Positions 26,501 through 34,570 of a stretch of 42,723 nucleotides of DNA are shown in pieces. A program made the position numbers and the translations under genes. The notes under the pieces were generated by a model. The model was not told the DNA's origin, ran no database searches, and was given only the letters and a program-made list of their open reading frames with translations. How positions within the stretch are numbered: position 1 is the first letter of the stretch; each line of letters opens with the position of its first letter. This DNA is from Bacillota bacterium (GTDB taxonomy: Bacteria; Bacillota; Clostridia; Peptostreptococcales; Natronincolaceae), in the NCBI GenBank assembly GCA_023387935.1, contig JAEWHG010000024.1, forward strand, positions 1 to 42,723, in the 5' to 3' direction.

Positions 26501-27871
26501 GAACTGTTTGGTAAAGGTAAAGTGTATAGAGCTGGTACCATAGGAACTGTTGCAGATAAAACTGCTTATGGTTTTGTAAGAAAATATATTGATGAAAAAC
26601 AGTTGGATTATAATATGGCTGAAATAAATAGATTAACCCAAGGTTGTACAGGAATAAAAAGAACCTCTGGGCAGCATCCAGGCGGTGTTATGATTGTACC
26701 TGCAAACTATGATATACATAAATTCTGCCCTATTCAATATCCAGCAAATGATTCAAAATCTGGTGTAATTACAACTCATTTTGATTACCACTCAATAAGT
26801 GGACGATTATTAAAATTAGATATTCTAGGTCACGACGGTCCCTCAATAATTAAGATGCTGGAGGATTTAACCAATGTTAAGGCTCAGGATATACCTCTTG
26901 ACGATAAAAAAACAATTGAAATTTTTACAAGTACGAAGCCTTTAGGAATATCTTCTGAGGATATAAATTGTGAAGTTGGAACGTTGGGCATACCTGAGTT
27001 TGGAACTAGATTCGTTAGACAGATGTTAATTGATACCCAGCCTAAAACATTTGCAGAATTAGTTCGTATCAGTGGTCTATCTCACGGTACTGATGTTTGG
27101 GTTAATAATGCTCAGGACTTAGTGAGAAATAATATTGCAGAATTAAAGGATGTTATCTCTACTAGAGATGACATTATGAATTATTTAATTTTAAAAGGAC
27201 TACCTCCTAAAACTTCCTTTAAAATTATGGAAAATGTGAGGAAAGGTAAGGGATTGACACCTGAGAATGAACAAGAAATGAAAGAACATAATGTTCCGGA
27301 CTGGTATATTGATTCTTGTAATAAAATTAAATATATGTTTCCAAAAGCCCATGCTGCTGCATATGTTACAATGTCATTTAAAACGGCTTACTTTAAAGTT
27401 AATTATCCGGCAGCATTTTATGCCACTTACTTCACCACCAAGGTCGAAGATTTTGATGCAGACTTTATTATAAAAGGTGAAGATGCTATTAGATTAAAAA
27501 TAAAGGAATTAGAATCTATGGGTAATGAAGTAACAACAAAGGAAAAGAATTATTTAACTCTACTTGAAGTTGCATTAGAAATGTATTGTAGAAGAATTGA
27601 ACTTTTACATGTAGATTTATACCAATCTGATGCATATCGATTTAAAATTGTTGATGGAAAGCTACTGCCACCCCTTAGCGGTTTACAAGGTGTTGGCGAA
27701 AATGCGGCAAAAAGTATTGTAGAGGCTAGGGATCAAGGTGAGTTTATTTCCATCGAAGATCTTAGAAAAAGAACAAAGGTTACAAAAACTGTTATAGAAG
27801 CTTTAGTCAATCATGGCTGTATTAGAAACATGCCTGAAACGAACCAACTCTCACTGTTTTCACTTGCATGA
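23543..27871 (+). CDS. polC: DNA polymerase III alpha subunit, Gram-positive type PolC
   Basis: PolC is the replicative polymerase of low-GC Gram-positives, with proofreading built into one chain. The 1442-residue domain order is an N-terminal region with an OB fold (about 240-335), a split PHP domain (from about 340, VELHLHTQMSAMDG), a DEDD exonuclease (about 423-590, VFDIETTGL, HNADFDTGF, HHRAVDDAKAT), the polymerase core with EPDIDLNFAGEY (about 965), a zinc-finger pair CPKCKYSDF/CPKCGE and a C-terminal helix-hairpin-helix (SGLQGVGENAAKSI). Its ribosome site is AAGGGGGAG. The -35 box of the next promoter overlaps its last codons. Confidence 0.99.
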   Translation: MAPLGSLNFNYFLNCFGITGNSSYESCLIEKVQYMKKSKRIVISLIAKKILDHEKVESSLNELRKMIRLNLDSKIDTCFVYDIEYTSLEELINMNWNNILYILQKNIPSFNSIEGIVKKEIKDSTLRLFLSSDIIYNKMMERKVDIQIANYFSKQFRTSIKCHIDIDKSSGFVLEEYEQQKENENLVFVNQIKNQNPKEHSTAQRTQLAKEKTSESRTSTSGSALLGKNFSGEISKLIDIRSDSGRVIVEGEIFSVEIKELNGGKKLAIINITDYTNSITVKVFERKNQNSSLEELFSKGQLVRIRGDVVYDKFIRENIIMLTDAIEIEKVEKKDLYENKRVELHLHTQMSAMDGTSSITNMIKKAAKWGHKAIAVTDHGVVQAFPEAMDAGKKFGIKVIYGMEGYLVDDEVNLIDGDTSYSLDDEFIVFDIETTGLSSKNDEITEIGAIKIKGGKAIDSFSALVNPGKHIPEKIVELTGISDNMVKDKPTIEEVLPEFLNFIGDSPVVAHNADFDTGFIRDKANRYNMNFGNIAVDTLKLARVLLPNLKRHRLNIIAKELNISLENHHRAVDDAKATADIFIKFVEMMKERGITTLKDINSNLSTKIDYKTLKTHHIIILAKNYKGLENLYNIVSESHLNYFYKKPRIPKSLLNKFREGLILGTACEAGELFQSILSNKSQDYIERIAKYYDYLEIQPIGNNKFLINKGLAKDEEDLRELNRRIVELGEKLNLPIVATGDVHFLDVKDSVFRKILMAGQGFSDSEDQAPLYLKTTDEMIEEFSYLGREKAEDVVINYPNKICDEIEHILPIPEGTFPPEIEGSEEELRRMCYEKATRIYGEDIPTLVKNRLDKELNSIINNGYAVMYIIAHKLVAKSLSDGYLVGSRGSVGSSFAATMSDITDVNPLPPHYVCPKCKYSDFILDGSIGSGADLPDKDCPKCGEVLTKDGHDIPFEVFLGFEGDKEPDIDLNFAGEYQSEAHKYTEELFGKGKVYRAGTIGTVADKTAYGFVRKYIDEKQLDYNMAEINRLTQGCTGIKRTSGQHPGGVMIVPANYDIHKFCPIQYPANDSKSGVITTHFDYHSISGRLLKLDILGHDGPSIIKMLEDLTNVKAQDIPLDDKKTIEIFTSTKPLGISSEDINCEVGTLGIPEFGTRFVRQMLIDTQPKTFAELVRISGLSHGTDVWVNNAQDLVRNNIAELKDVISTRDDIMNYLILKGLPPKTSFKIMENVRKGKGLTPENEQEMKEHNVPDWYIDSCNKIKYMFPKAHAAAYVTMSFKTAYFKVNYPAAFYATYFTTKVEDFDADFIIKGEDAIRLKIKELESMGNEVTTKEKNYLTLLEVALEMYCRRIELLHVDLYQSDAYRFKIVDGKLLPPLSGLQGVGENAAKSIVEARDQGEFISIEDLRKRTKVTKTVIEALVNHGCIRNMPETNQLSLFSLA

Positions 27872-27892
27872 TTTTACCATATGTGTTATACT
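27864..27892 (+). promoter_or_regulatory. Sigma-A promoter for the rimP-nusA-infB operon
   Basis: TTGCAT at 27864-27869 and TATACT at 27887-27892 are separated by 17 bases. The -35 box overlaps the end of polC. Transcription would start near 27899, just before a very strong hairpin at 27910-27952. No better promoter is visible between the hairpin and rimP. Confidence 0.6.
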
Positions 27893-27909
27893 ACACTAAA
27901 AGACATATG

Positions 27910-27952
27910 ATATAATAGAAAGAGTGGGTTTTTCCCACTCTTTCTATTATAT
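27910..27952. terminator. 19-base-pair perfect hairpin after polC, terminator or leader stem
   Basis: Bases 27910-27928 are perfectly complementary to 27934-27952 around a TTTTT loop; the core is AGAGTGGG/CCCACTCT. It would end polC transcripts, although the downstream U-run is weak (ATATTTT). Because it is symmetrical it could also act on either strand. It also forms the first structure in transcripts starting at the rimP promoter. Confidence 0.7.
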
Positions 27953-28025
27953 ATTTTGATTGTTAGAGTATAAAGTTTTAATAAAAACAAAAACTACAAT
28001 AAAAACTGAATATAGGAGGTATATA

Positions 28026-28490
28026 ATGGCAAAAAATCGAGTTGAAAAAATTGCAGAAAGATTGGTTATGCCAATCATTCAAAGAGAAGATTTTGAATTA
28101 GTAGATGTAGAATACAAAAAAGAGGGTTCTAATTGGTACCTGAGAGTATATATAGATAAACCTGGAGGCATTACATTAGATGATTGTCAAAAAATCAGTG
28201 AACAATTTAGTGATGAATTAGATAAAGAAGATCCTATAAATGAAAATTATTTTTTAGAAGTATCGTCACCAGGTCTTGATAGACCTTTAAAAAAGGAATC
28301 AGATTTTATCCGATTTAAAGGAGAAACAGTAGAATTAAAGCTGTATGAGGCATTAAATGGAAATAAGCTTATTGAAGGTGAATTAATAGGTTTAGAGAAT
28401 AATATTATTAAAGTAAGTGTAGCTAACGTTGGTTTAGTTGAGATACCTAAAGAAAAGGTAGCCCTAACAAGATTAGCTATTAAATTTTAG
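28026..28490 (+). CDS. rimP: Ribosome maturation factor RimP
   Basis: RimP assists 30S subunit maturation. The 154-residue protein shows the two family domains, including DFELVDVEYKKEGSNWYLRVYIDKPGG-type sequence in the first and EVSSPGLDRPLKKESDF in the linker. The frame opens with a TTG at 27960, but the ATG at 28026 follows an AGGAGGT site and matches family start. It is first in the conserved rimP-nusA-ylxR-ylxQ-infB-rbfA operon. Confidence 0.97.
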   Translation: MAKNRVEKIAERLVMPIIQREDFELVDVEYKKEGSNWYLRVYIDKPGGITLDDCQKISEQFSDELDKEDPINENYFLEVSSPGLDRPLKKESDFIRFKGETVELKLYEALNGNKLIEGELIGLENNIIKVSVANVGLVEIPKEKVALTRLAIKF

Positions 28491-28504
28491 GGAGGAAAAT
28501 AGGG

Positions 28505-29542
28505 ATGAATGCTGAGTTTACAGAAGCTCTTGAACAAATTGAAAAAGATAAGGGCATTTCAAAGGATATTTTAATTGATGCAGTGGAAGCTGCTTTAATT
28601 TCTAGTTATAAAAGAAATTTTGGTTCTGCTCAAAATGTAAGAGTTGAGATAAATCGTGATAACGGAGAGGTTCACGTATATTCACAAAAAAAGATTACCG
28701 ATGAAGTAATAGATGATTTATTAGAAATCCATATTGAAGATGCTAAAAAAACGAATCCTAAATATGTGGTTGGCGATATTTTTGAGAATGAGGTTACTCC
28801 TAGAAATTTCGGAAGAATAGCTGCACAAACAGCTAAACAGGTTGTTGTACAAAGAATTAGAGAAGCTGAAAGAGGTATTGTCTATGACGAGTTTATCAAT
28901 CGCGAATCAGAGATTATTACAGGAGAAGTTTCTAGAGTTGCTAAGGGAAATGTTTATATTAGCTTAGGAAGAACAGAAGCTATTTTAGGACCTAGTGAGC
29001 AGATACCCAATGAAGAGTATCAACATGCAGATAGGATTAAATGTTATATAGTAGAAGTCAAAAAAACTACGAAGGGGCCACAAATACTTCTTTCAAGGAC
29101 ACATCCTGGACTTGTAAAGCGTTTATTTGAGCTTGAGGTACCCGAAATCCATGATGGAACTGTAGAAATAAAAAGTATTTCAAGAGAAGCTGGCTCAAGA
29201 GCTAAAATTGCAGTAGATTCTAAAGATCCTAACGTTGATGCTGTAGGTGCTTGTGTAGGACCTAAAGGTTCAAGAGTACAAACTATAGTGGATGAGCTAA
29301 AAGGTGAAAAAATTGATATAATTAAATATAGCGATGATCCAAAAGAATTTATTGCTAGTTCTTTAAGTCCTGCAAAGGTTGTATTATGTGAAGTTAATAA
29401 TGAGGATAAGACTGCTAAAGTTATTGTGCCCGATTATCAGCTTTCCTTGGCTATTGGAAAAGAAGGACAAAATGCTAGGCTAGCAGCTAAATTAACTGGG
29501 TGGAAGATAGATATAAAAAGCGAAAGTCAAATCAATGGATAA
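28505..29542 (+). CDS. nusA: Transcription termination/antitermination factor NusA
   Basis: NusA binds RNA polymerase and modulates pausing, termination and antitermination. The order is an N-terminal polymerase-binding domain, an S1 domain (about 135-200, GEVSRVAKGNVYISLGR) and two KH domains (GPKGSRVQTIVDEL and SLAIGKEGQNARLAAKLTG). It has 345 residues, the Gram-positive length, without the acidic repeats of E. coli NusA. It is 14 bases after rimP, with a GGAGGA site. Confidence 0.98.
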   Translation: MNAEFTEALEQIEKDKGISKDILIDAVEAALISSYKRNFGSAQNVRVEINRDNGEVHVYSQKKITDEVIDDLLEIHIEDAKKTNPKYVVGDIFENEVTPRNFGRIAAQTAKQVVVQRIREAERGIVYDEFINRESEIITGEVSRVAKGNVYISLGRTEAILGPSEQIPNEEYQHADRIKCYIVEVKKTTKGPQILLSRTHPGLVKRLFELEVPEIHDGTVEIKSISREAGSRAKIAVDSKDPNVDAVGACVGPKGSRVQTIVDELKGEKIDIIKYSDDPKEFIASSLSPAKVVLCEVNNEDKTAKVIVPDYQLSLAIGKEGQNARLAAKLTGWKIDIKSESQING

Positions 29543-29555
29543 TTGAGGTGATGAT

Positions 29556-29825
29556 ATGAAAATCAAAAAAATTCCTTTAAGAAAATGTTTAGGTTGTAAT
29601 GAAATGAAACCCAAAAAAGAGCTCATAAGAGTAGTGCATAATGCAGAAGGTGTAACGAGTTTAGATACTACTGGGAGATCTCCGGGTAGAGGAGCATATA
29701 TTTGCAATTCTAAGGAATGCTTTGATAAAGCAAAAAAAACAAAATCATTTAATAGAGCATTCCAAAGTAATATTCCTGAAGAGATATATGAAGCACTCAG
29801 TAAGGAGCTTACAGATAATGAATAG
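29556..29825 (+). CDS. rnpM: RNA-binding protein YlxR (RnpM)
   Basis: This 89-residue protein belongs to the YlxR family, characterised in B. subtilis as RnpM, which binds and modulates RNase P. Typical signatures are RKCLGC near the N-terminus, the SPGRGAYIC motif and a basic C-terminal helix. It lies between nusA and the L7Ae-like gene, its usual place, and overlaps that gene by eight bases. Ribosome site is TGAGGTGA. Confidence 0.92.
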   Translation: MKIKKIPLRKCLGCNEMKPKKELIRVVHNAEGVTSLDTTGRSPGRGAYICNSKECFDKAKKTKSFNRAFQSNIPEEIYEALSKELTDNE

Positions 29826-30126
29826 TAAAATTAGAAATTTACTAACATTAGCTGCAAAATCGGGAAATATTGTATCAGGTGATGAAACCTGTATTAATTA
29901 TTTTAAAAAAAATGCCATATATCTAATAATATTAGCTGAGGATGCTTCAGATAATACTAAGAAGAAATTTAATGATAAAGCATCCTACAGGGATGTGCCT
30001 GTCCGATTTTGGAATAATAAGGATGAGTTAGGAAGTACGATTGGAAAAACATCTAGAACGATTATTGGTATAATAGATAAGGGTTTCGCTGAAAAATTAT
30101 TAAGTTATTTAGATGAATTAATTTAG
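29818..30126 (+). CDS. rplGB: L7Ae-family ribosomal/RNA-binding protein YlxQ
   Basis: This small K-turn RNA-binding protein (102 residues) is of the L7Ae/L30e type and lies between ylxR and infB, as in B. subtilis ylxQ. The sequence has the family core NLLTLAAKSGNIVSGDE at the N-terminus and AIYLIILAEDASDNTKKK in the middle. The frame opens upstream at 29722, but the ATG at 29818 follows an AAGGAG site and starts at the conserved N-terminus. It overlaps ylxR by eight bases, suggesting coupled translation. Its exact role is not established. Confidence 0.88.
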   Translation: MNSKIRNLLTLAAKSGNIVSGDETCINYFKKNAIYLIILAEDASDNTKKKFNDKASYRDVPVRFWNNKDELGSTIGKTSRTIIGIIDKGFAEKLLSYLDELI

Positions 30127-30151
30127 AACAAATTATTAGGGGGTGATTTAT

Positions 30152-32311
30152 TTGTCAAAGATAAGGGTATACCAATTGGCAAAAGAGTTAGGAATTAGTA
30201 GTAAGGAATTGATCGATAAATTAAAGGAGCTTTCTATAGAAGTAAATAGTCATATGAGTACAGTAGATGATGAAAATGCGAATATACTAATTGAATTATT
30301 TACTGAATCAGGCAAAGAAGAAACAATATCTAATGCAAAAGAAGAGCCACCTAATCAAGAAGAACACATTGATTATAAGGAAGAAGATCATACAGGTACA
30401 AAGAAAGAAAATAAAAAACATATAAAAGATGAAATAAATCAAAGCAAACAAAGTACTTCAAGCCAAACAAGTAATAAAAAAGAAAATAAAAAGAAAAAGA
30501 AACGAAATAGAAATTCTATGACGAATAATAATGACGTTAAAGTGGAAAGTAAAGGTGAGCAAGTGATACAATTAAAAAACAAATTAACAGTAAAAGAATT
30601 AGCTGAAATTATGAATAAGAATGCTAGTGAAATAATTACAAAGCTTATTGGTTTAGGTATAATGGCAACAATAAACCAAGAAATAGATTATGAGACAGCT
30701 GAACTTATTGCTGCAGACTTTGGAATTGAAGTTGAATTGCTAGAAGAAACTGATATTGAAGAGGTTGTTAGTGATATTATAATAGAGCCTGATAGAGCTG
30801 AAGATTTAAAACCAAGATCCCCTGTTGTTACAGTTATGGGTCACGTTGACCATGGAAAAACATCTTTATTAGATGCAATACGTAAAACAAAAGTAACTAC
30901 TAGAGAAGCTGGAGGAATCACACAGCATATTGGAGCTTCAGAAATAAAGGTTAATGATAAAAACATAGTATTTTTAGACACACCAGGTCACGAAGCATTT
31001 ACCTCAATGCGTGCTAGAGGTGCAAAGGTTACAGATATAGCTATTTTAGTAGTTGCTGCTGATGATGGTGTTATGCCACAAACTATTGAGGCAATCAACC
31101 ATGCTAAAGCGGCAGAAGTTCCTATAATCGTAGCTATTAATAAAATGGATAAACCTAGTGCTAATCCTGATAGGGTGAAACAAGAATTAGCGGATCAAGG
31201 AATTTTAATTGAGGAGTGGGGCGGAGATGTTATTTCTGTTCCAGTTTCTGCAATGACTGGTGAAAATATAGACTCTTTATTAGAAATGATTCTTTTAGTT
31301 GCAGAGGTAGAAGAGTTTAAAGCTAATCCAAACCGCAAGGCAATTGGTACGGTTATAGAGGCTCAGTTAGATGTAGGTAAGGGATCTGTAGCGACTATTT
31401 TAGTACAAAATGGAACTTTGAAAATTGGTGATTCTGTCGTAATAGGGAATACATACGGTAGAATAAGAGCTATGATGAATGATCAAGGAAAGCGTGTTAA
31501 AGTAGCAGGTCCGTCTACTGCTGTCGAGATTACTGGATTATCTGAAGTTCCGGAGGCTGGAGATCAATTATTTGCAGTAGAAGATGATAAAGTGGCTAGG
31601 GCTATTGTTGAAAAGAGAGTAAACAAAATAAAAGCAGATCAATTAAAAGCAAGCCAAAAAATTTCTTTAGATGCATTGTTTAGCCAAATGGAGCAAGGTG
31701 AAATTAAAGATCTAAATCTTATTGTAAAAGCGGATGTTCAAGGTTCCGTAGAGGCAGTTAAACAATCTCTTTCTAAATTATCAAATGATGAAGTAATTAT
31801 TAATCCAATACATGGTGGAGTAGGAGCAATTACAGAAACTGATGTAATGCTTGCAGCTGCATCAAATGCTATAATTATTGGTTTTAATGTTCGACCAACA
31901 GCTAGCGCAGATTCAATAGCGAAAAAAGAAAATGTTGATATAAGAACCTATCGCGTTATATACAAGGCTATTGAGGATATTGAAGCTGCTATGAAAGGTA
32001 TGCTGGATCCTGAATTTAAAGAAGAAGAGTTAGGTAAAGCAGAAGTTAGAGCTACCTTTAAGGTTCCTGGAGCAGGTACGATTGGCGGATGCTATGTAAT
32101 AGAAGGTAAAATATTAAGAAATGCTAAAGTTAGATTAGTTAGAGATGGTATCGTAATTCATGAGGGCACAATAGACTCTTTAAAAAGATTTAAGGATGAT
32201 GCAAAAGAAGTTGCTACTGGTTACGAATGTGGTATAGGTTTAAGTCAGTATAATGACCTTAAAGAAGGCGACATTATAGAAGCATACCATATGAAAGAAA
32301 TAGAAAGATAA
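30152..32311 (+). CDS. infB: Translation initiation factor IF-2
   Basis: IF-2 is the GTPase that brings initiator tRNA to the 30S subunit. Domains in order: IF2-N (about 1-50), a Lys/Asn/Glu-rich low-complexity linker (about 55-135), a second IF2-N (about 146-196), then the GTPase with GHVDHGKTS, DTPGHEAF and NKMD, and domains II-IV. It has 719 residues. The start is TTG at 30152, placed correctly after AGGGGGTGA; a GTG at 30143 falls within that site. An in-frame GTG at 30563 with its own AAAGGTGA site could give a shorter isoform (see findings). Confidence 0.98.
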   Translation: MSKIRVYQLAKELGISSKELIDKLKELSIEVNSHMSTVDDENANILIELFTESGKEETISNAKEEPPNQEEHIDYKEEDHTGTKKENKKHIKDEINQSKQSTSSQTSNKKENKKKKKRNRNSMTNNNDVKVESKGEQVIQLKNKLTVKELAEIMNKNASEIITKLIGLGIMATINQEIDYETAELIAADFGIEVELLEETDIEEVVSDIIIEPDRAEDLKPRSPVVTVMGHVDHGKTSLLDAIRKTKVTTREAGGITQHIGASEIKVNDKNIVFLDTPGHEAFTSMRARGAKVTDIAILVVAADDGVMPQTIEAINHAKAAEVPIIVAINKMDKPSANPDRVKQELADQGILIEEWGGDVISVPVSAMTGENIDSLLEMILLVAEVEEFKANPNRKAIGTVIEAQLDVGKGSVATILVQNGTLKIGDSVVIGNTYGRIRAMMNDQGKRVKVAGPSTAVEITGLSEVPEAGDQLFAVEDDKVARAIVEKRVNKIKADQLKASQKISLDALFSQMEQGEIKDLNLIVKADVQGSVEAVKQSLSKLSNDEVIINPIHGGVGAITETDVMLAAASNAIIIGFNVRPTASADSIAKKENVDIRTYRVIYKAIEDIEAAMKGMLDPEFKEEELGKAEVRATFKVPGAGTIGGCYVIEGKILRNAKVRLVRDGIVIHEGTIDSLKRFKDDAKEVATGYECGIGLSQYNDLKEGDIIEAYHMKEIER

Positions 32312-32330
32312 GTTAGGAAGGGATGAGGAT

Positions 32331-32708
32331 ATGTCATATCCTAGAGTTAAACGTTTATCAGAAGAAATAAAAAAAATAGTAAGTAATATCATTAGAAATG
32401 AGCTAAGAGATCCTAGAATTGCACCTATGACTAGTATCGTAGAAGTAGATGTGACTAGAGATTTAAGATATGTTAATATTTATATCAGTGTTCTAGGAAG
32501 TGAAAAAGAAAAAGAAGACACGCTACAAGGACTAGTAAAGGCCAGCGGATTTATACGTCGAGAAATAGGACAGAAAATCAAGGCTAGATATACTCCAGAA
32601 GTAATTTTCAAATTGGATGAATCTATAGAAAGAGGAATCTACATGTATAATGTTATTACAAAGGTTAATGAAGAAAATTCTAAAGCTGAGGATGACTCAG
32701 ATGAATAA
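32331..32708 (+). CDS. rbfA: Ribosome-binding factor A
   Basis: RbfA is a small KH-fold factor that binds immature 30S subunits and 16S rRNA. The 125-residue sequence shows the family pattern RVKRLSEEIKKIVSNIIRNELRDPRIAPM at its start and RYTPEVIFKLDESIERG near the end. The ribosome site GGAAGGGATGAGG is well spaced. It ends with an eight-base overlap into nrnA. Confidence 0.97.
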   Translation: MSYPRVKRLSEEIKKIVSNIIRNELRDPRIAPMTSIVEVDVTRDLRYVNIYISVLGSEKEKEDTLQGLVKASGFIRREIGQKIKARYTPEVIFKLDESIERGIYMYNVITKVNEENSKAEDDSDE

Positions 32709-33663
32709 GCTTCTAGACCTTGCTTATAACAGTAGTAATATTGCTATTACATCTCATGTTGATCCTGATGGAGATAGTATTTGTTCTATACTTGCTTTAG
32801 GTCTTGCACTAAAGCAAAAATTCAAGAATGTGGATATATTTATTACTGACCCACTGCCAAGTAAATTTGATTTTTTTCCTGAATCTAAATTAATTCAGAG
32901 TTACGAAGATGTAAAAAATAAGGATTTTGACTTATTCTTTACTTTAGATTGTGGAGATGAAAAAAGAATAGGGAATAGTGTTGAGCTTTTGAAAAAAAGC
33001 AAGAAAGTTGTTAATATAGATCACCATATAAGCAATCCTAAGTTTGGGGATATTAATATTATAGATATAAACGCATCATCTACATGCGAAATGGTTTATT
33101 CTATTATTAGGGATATGGGACTAATAATAGATAAAGATATTGCTACCTGCATATATACGGGTATTGTAACGGATAGTGGAAACTTTATGTATGATAATGC
33201 TACTGATAAAACCCATCTAGTAGCGGCAGAATTAATAAAACTTAATGTAGATAAGCAGGAAATAATGTATCATCTTTATCAGAAGAAATCTATAAATAGC
33301 CTTAAATTTTTAGGATATTGCTTATCAAATATGGAAATAGACCTTGATGGCCGTCTTGCAATATTTACAATCCCATCAATGTTATTGAACAAATTTGAAA
33401 TATCTTACAACGAAATTGAAGGAATTGTAAACTATGGAAGAGATATAGATGGTATAGATATAGCAGTGACTTTAAGAGAAGAAAGTGATAATAAAGTTAA
33501 ACTTAGTTTTAGATCAAAGCATGATGATGTAGATGTTAGAGCTTTGGCACAATTATTCAATGGAGGCGGACACAAAAAAGCCTCTGGAGCCACATTAAGT
33601 TCTTCATTAGATGAAGCTAAATTATTAGTAATTGAAAAAGCAAAACAATTTATAAGACGGTGA
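32701..33663 (+). CDS. nrnA: Bifunctional oligoribonuclease / pAp phosphatase NrnA
   Basis: NrnA-type DHH/DHHA1 enzymes degrade nanoRNAs and dephosphorylate 3'-phosphoadenosine 5'-phosphate. Motifs: VDPDGDSICS, the DCGD stretch, IDHH, GIVTDSGNF, and the DHHA1 GGGHKKASG near the C-terminus. It has 320 residues. A frame-opening codon at 32650 lies inside rbfA, but the ATG at 32701 matches family start and has GAGG upstream. Overlap with rbfA suggests coupling. Confidence 0.93.
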   Translation: MNKLLDLAYNSSNIAITSHVDPDGDSICSILALGLALKQKFKNVDIFITDPLPSKFDFFPESKLIQSYEDVKNKDFDLFFTLDCGDEKRIGNSVELLKKSKKVVNIDHHISNPKFGDINIIDINASSTCEMVYSIIRDMGLIIDKDIATCIYTGIVTDSGNFMYDNATDKTHLVAAELIKLNVDKQEIMYHLYQKKSINSLKFLGYCLSNMEIDLDGRLAIFTIPSMLLNKFEISYNEIEGIVNYGRDIDGIDIAVTLREESDNKVKLSFRSKHDDVDVRALAQLFNGGGHKKASGATLSSSLDEAKLLVIEKAKQFIRR

Positions 33664-33668
33664 TCTAT

Positions 33669-34568
33669 TTGAATGGTATTTTAAATATTTTAAAACCACC
33701 AGGCATGACATCCCACGATGTTGTATCTGTTGTTAGAAAAAAAATGAATATTAAAAAGGTAGGACACACTGGAACATTGGACCCAAATGCTTCAGGTGTT
33801 CTACCTATTTGTGTTGGACAGGCTACAAAAATATCTCAATTCTTACTTGATGGCAAAAAAAAATATCGTGCTGAATTAACATTAGGGCTAGAAACAGATA
33901 CAGAGGATATTTATGGAGAAATTATAAAGCAAAATGAAGTGTTATGTTCAAAAGCTGAAGTAGAGGATGCTATATTAAGCTTTGTAGGAACTTATGATCA
34001 AATTCCGCCTATGTATTCTGCACTAAAGGTTAAGGGAAAAAAACTGTACGAATTAGCAAGACAAGGTATTGAAGTAGAGAGAGCATCTAGAAAAGTAACA
34101 ATCTATAGTATAGATATCATTGAATATTATGATAAAAAAGTAATTTTTGATGTTTTATGCTCTAAGGGCACTTATATACGAACTTTATGTAAAGATATCG
34201 GTGAAGCATTAGGCTGTGGTGGAGTAATGTCATTTCTTCTAAGAACGGAGTCCAGTGGCTTTAACCTAAATACATCTATTACAATAGAAGAACTACAGGA
34301 AACGGAAGATGTTAAGGACATACTATTACCTTTAGATTACCCTCTTGAACATATGCCAAAAATTATTGCAAAATCTTCATACAGTAAACAAGTGTTGAAT
34401 GGTGGTAGAATTTTTTCAAGTTACTTGTATTCTAATTTGGACTTATTATTAGGAACAGAAGTGCGAATTTATTTAGAAGAACAGTTTGTTGGTTTTGGAA
34501 TTGTTAAATGTGATGATAACGGACAGCATTATATCAAATTTTTAAGGCTTTTGTTTGAAAGGGAGTAA
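33669..34568 (+). CDS. truB: tRNA pseudouridine(55) synthase
   Basis: TruB makes pseudouridine 55 in the T-loop of tRNAs. The 299-residue protein begins NGILNILKPPGMTSHD and carries catalytic Asp38 in GHTGTLDPNASGVLP. YSALKVKGKKLYELARQG and CSKGTYIRTLCKDIG are further family motifs. A GTG at 33660 opens the frame but lacks a ribosome site. The TTG at 33669 sits five bases after GGTGAT and gives the usual N-terminus, so I prefer it. The gene follows nrnA directly. Confidence 0.95.
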   Translation: MNGILNILKPPGMTSHDVVSVVRKKMNIKKVGHTGTLDPNASGVLPICVGQATKISQFLLDGKKKYRAELTLGLETDTEDIYGEIIKQNEVLCSKAEVEDAILSFVGTYDQIPPMYSALKVKGKKLYELARQGIEVERASRKVTIYSIDIIEYYDKKVIFDVLCSKGTYIRTLCKDIGEALGCGGVMSFLLRTESSGFNLNTSITIEELQETEDVKDILLPLDYPLEHMPKIIAKSSYSKQVLNGGRIFSSYLYSNLDLLLGTEVRIYLEEQFVGFGIVKCDDNGQHYIKFLRLLFERE

Positions 34569-34570
34569 AT

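Noticed and set aside
27291..27473. Plus-strand 60-codon frame inside polC
   Set aside because: It is out of frame within conserved polC sequence, with no plausible ribosome site or family match.
33660..33668. GTG start of truB at 33660
   Set aside because: There is no ribosome site in front of it, and the extra residues are not in the family. The TTG at 33669 fits better.
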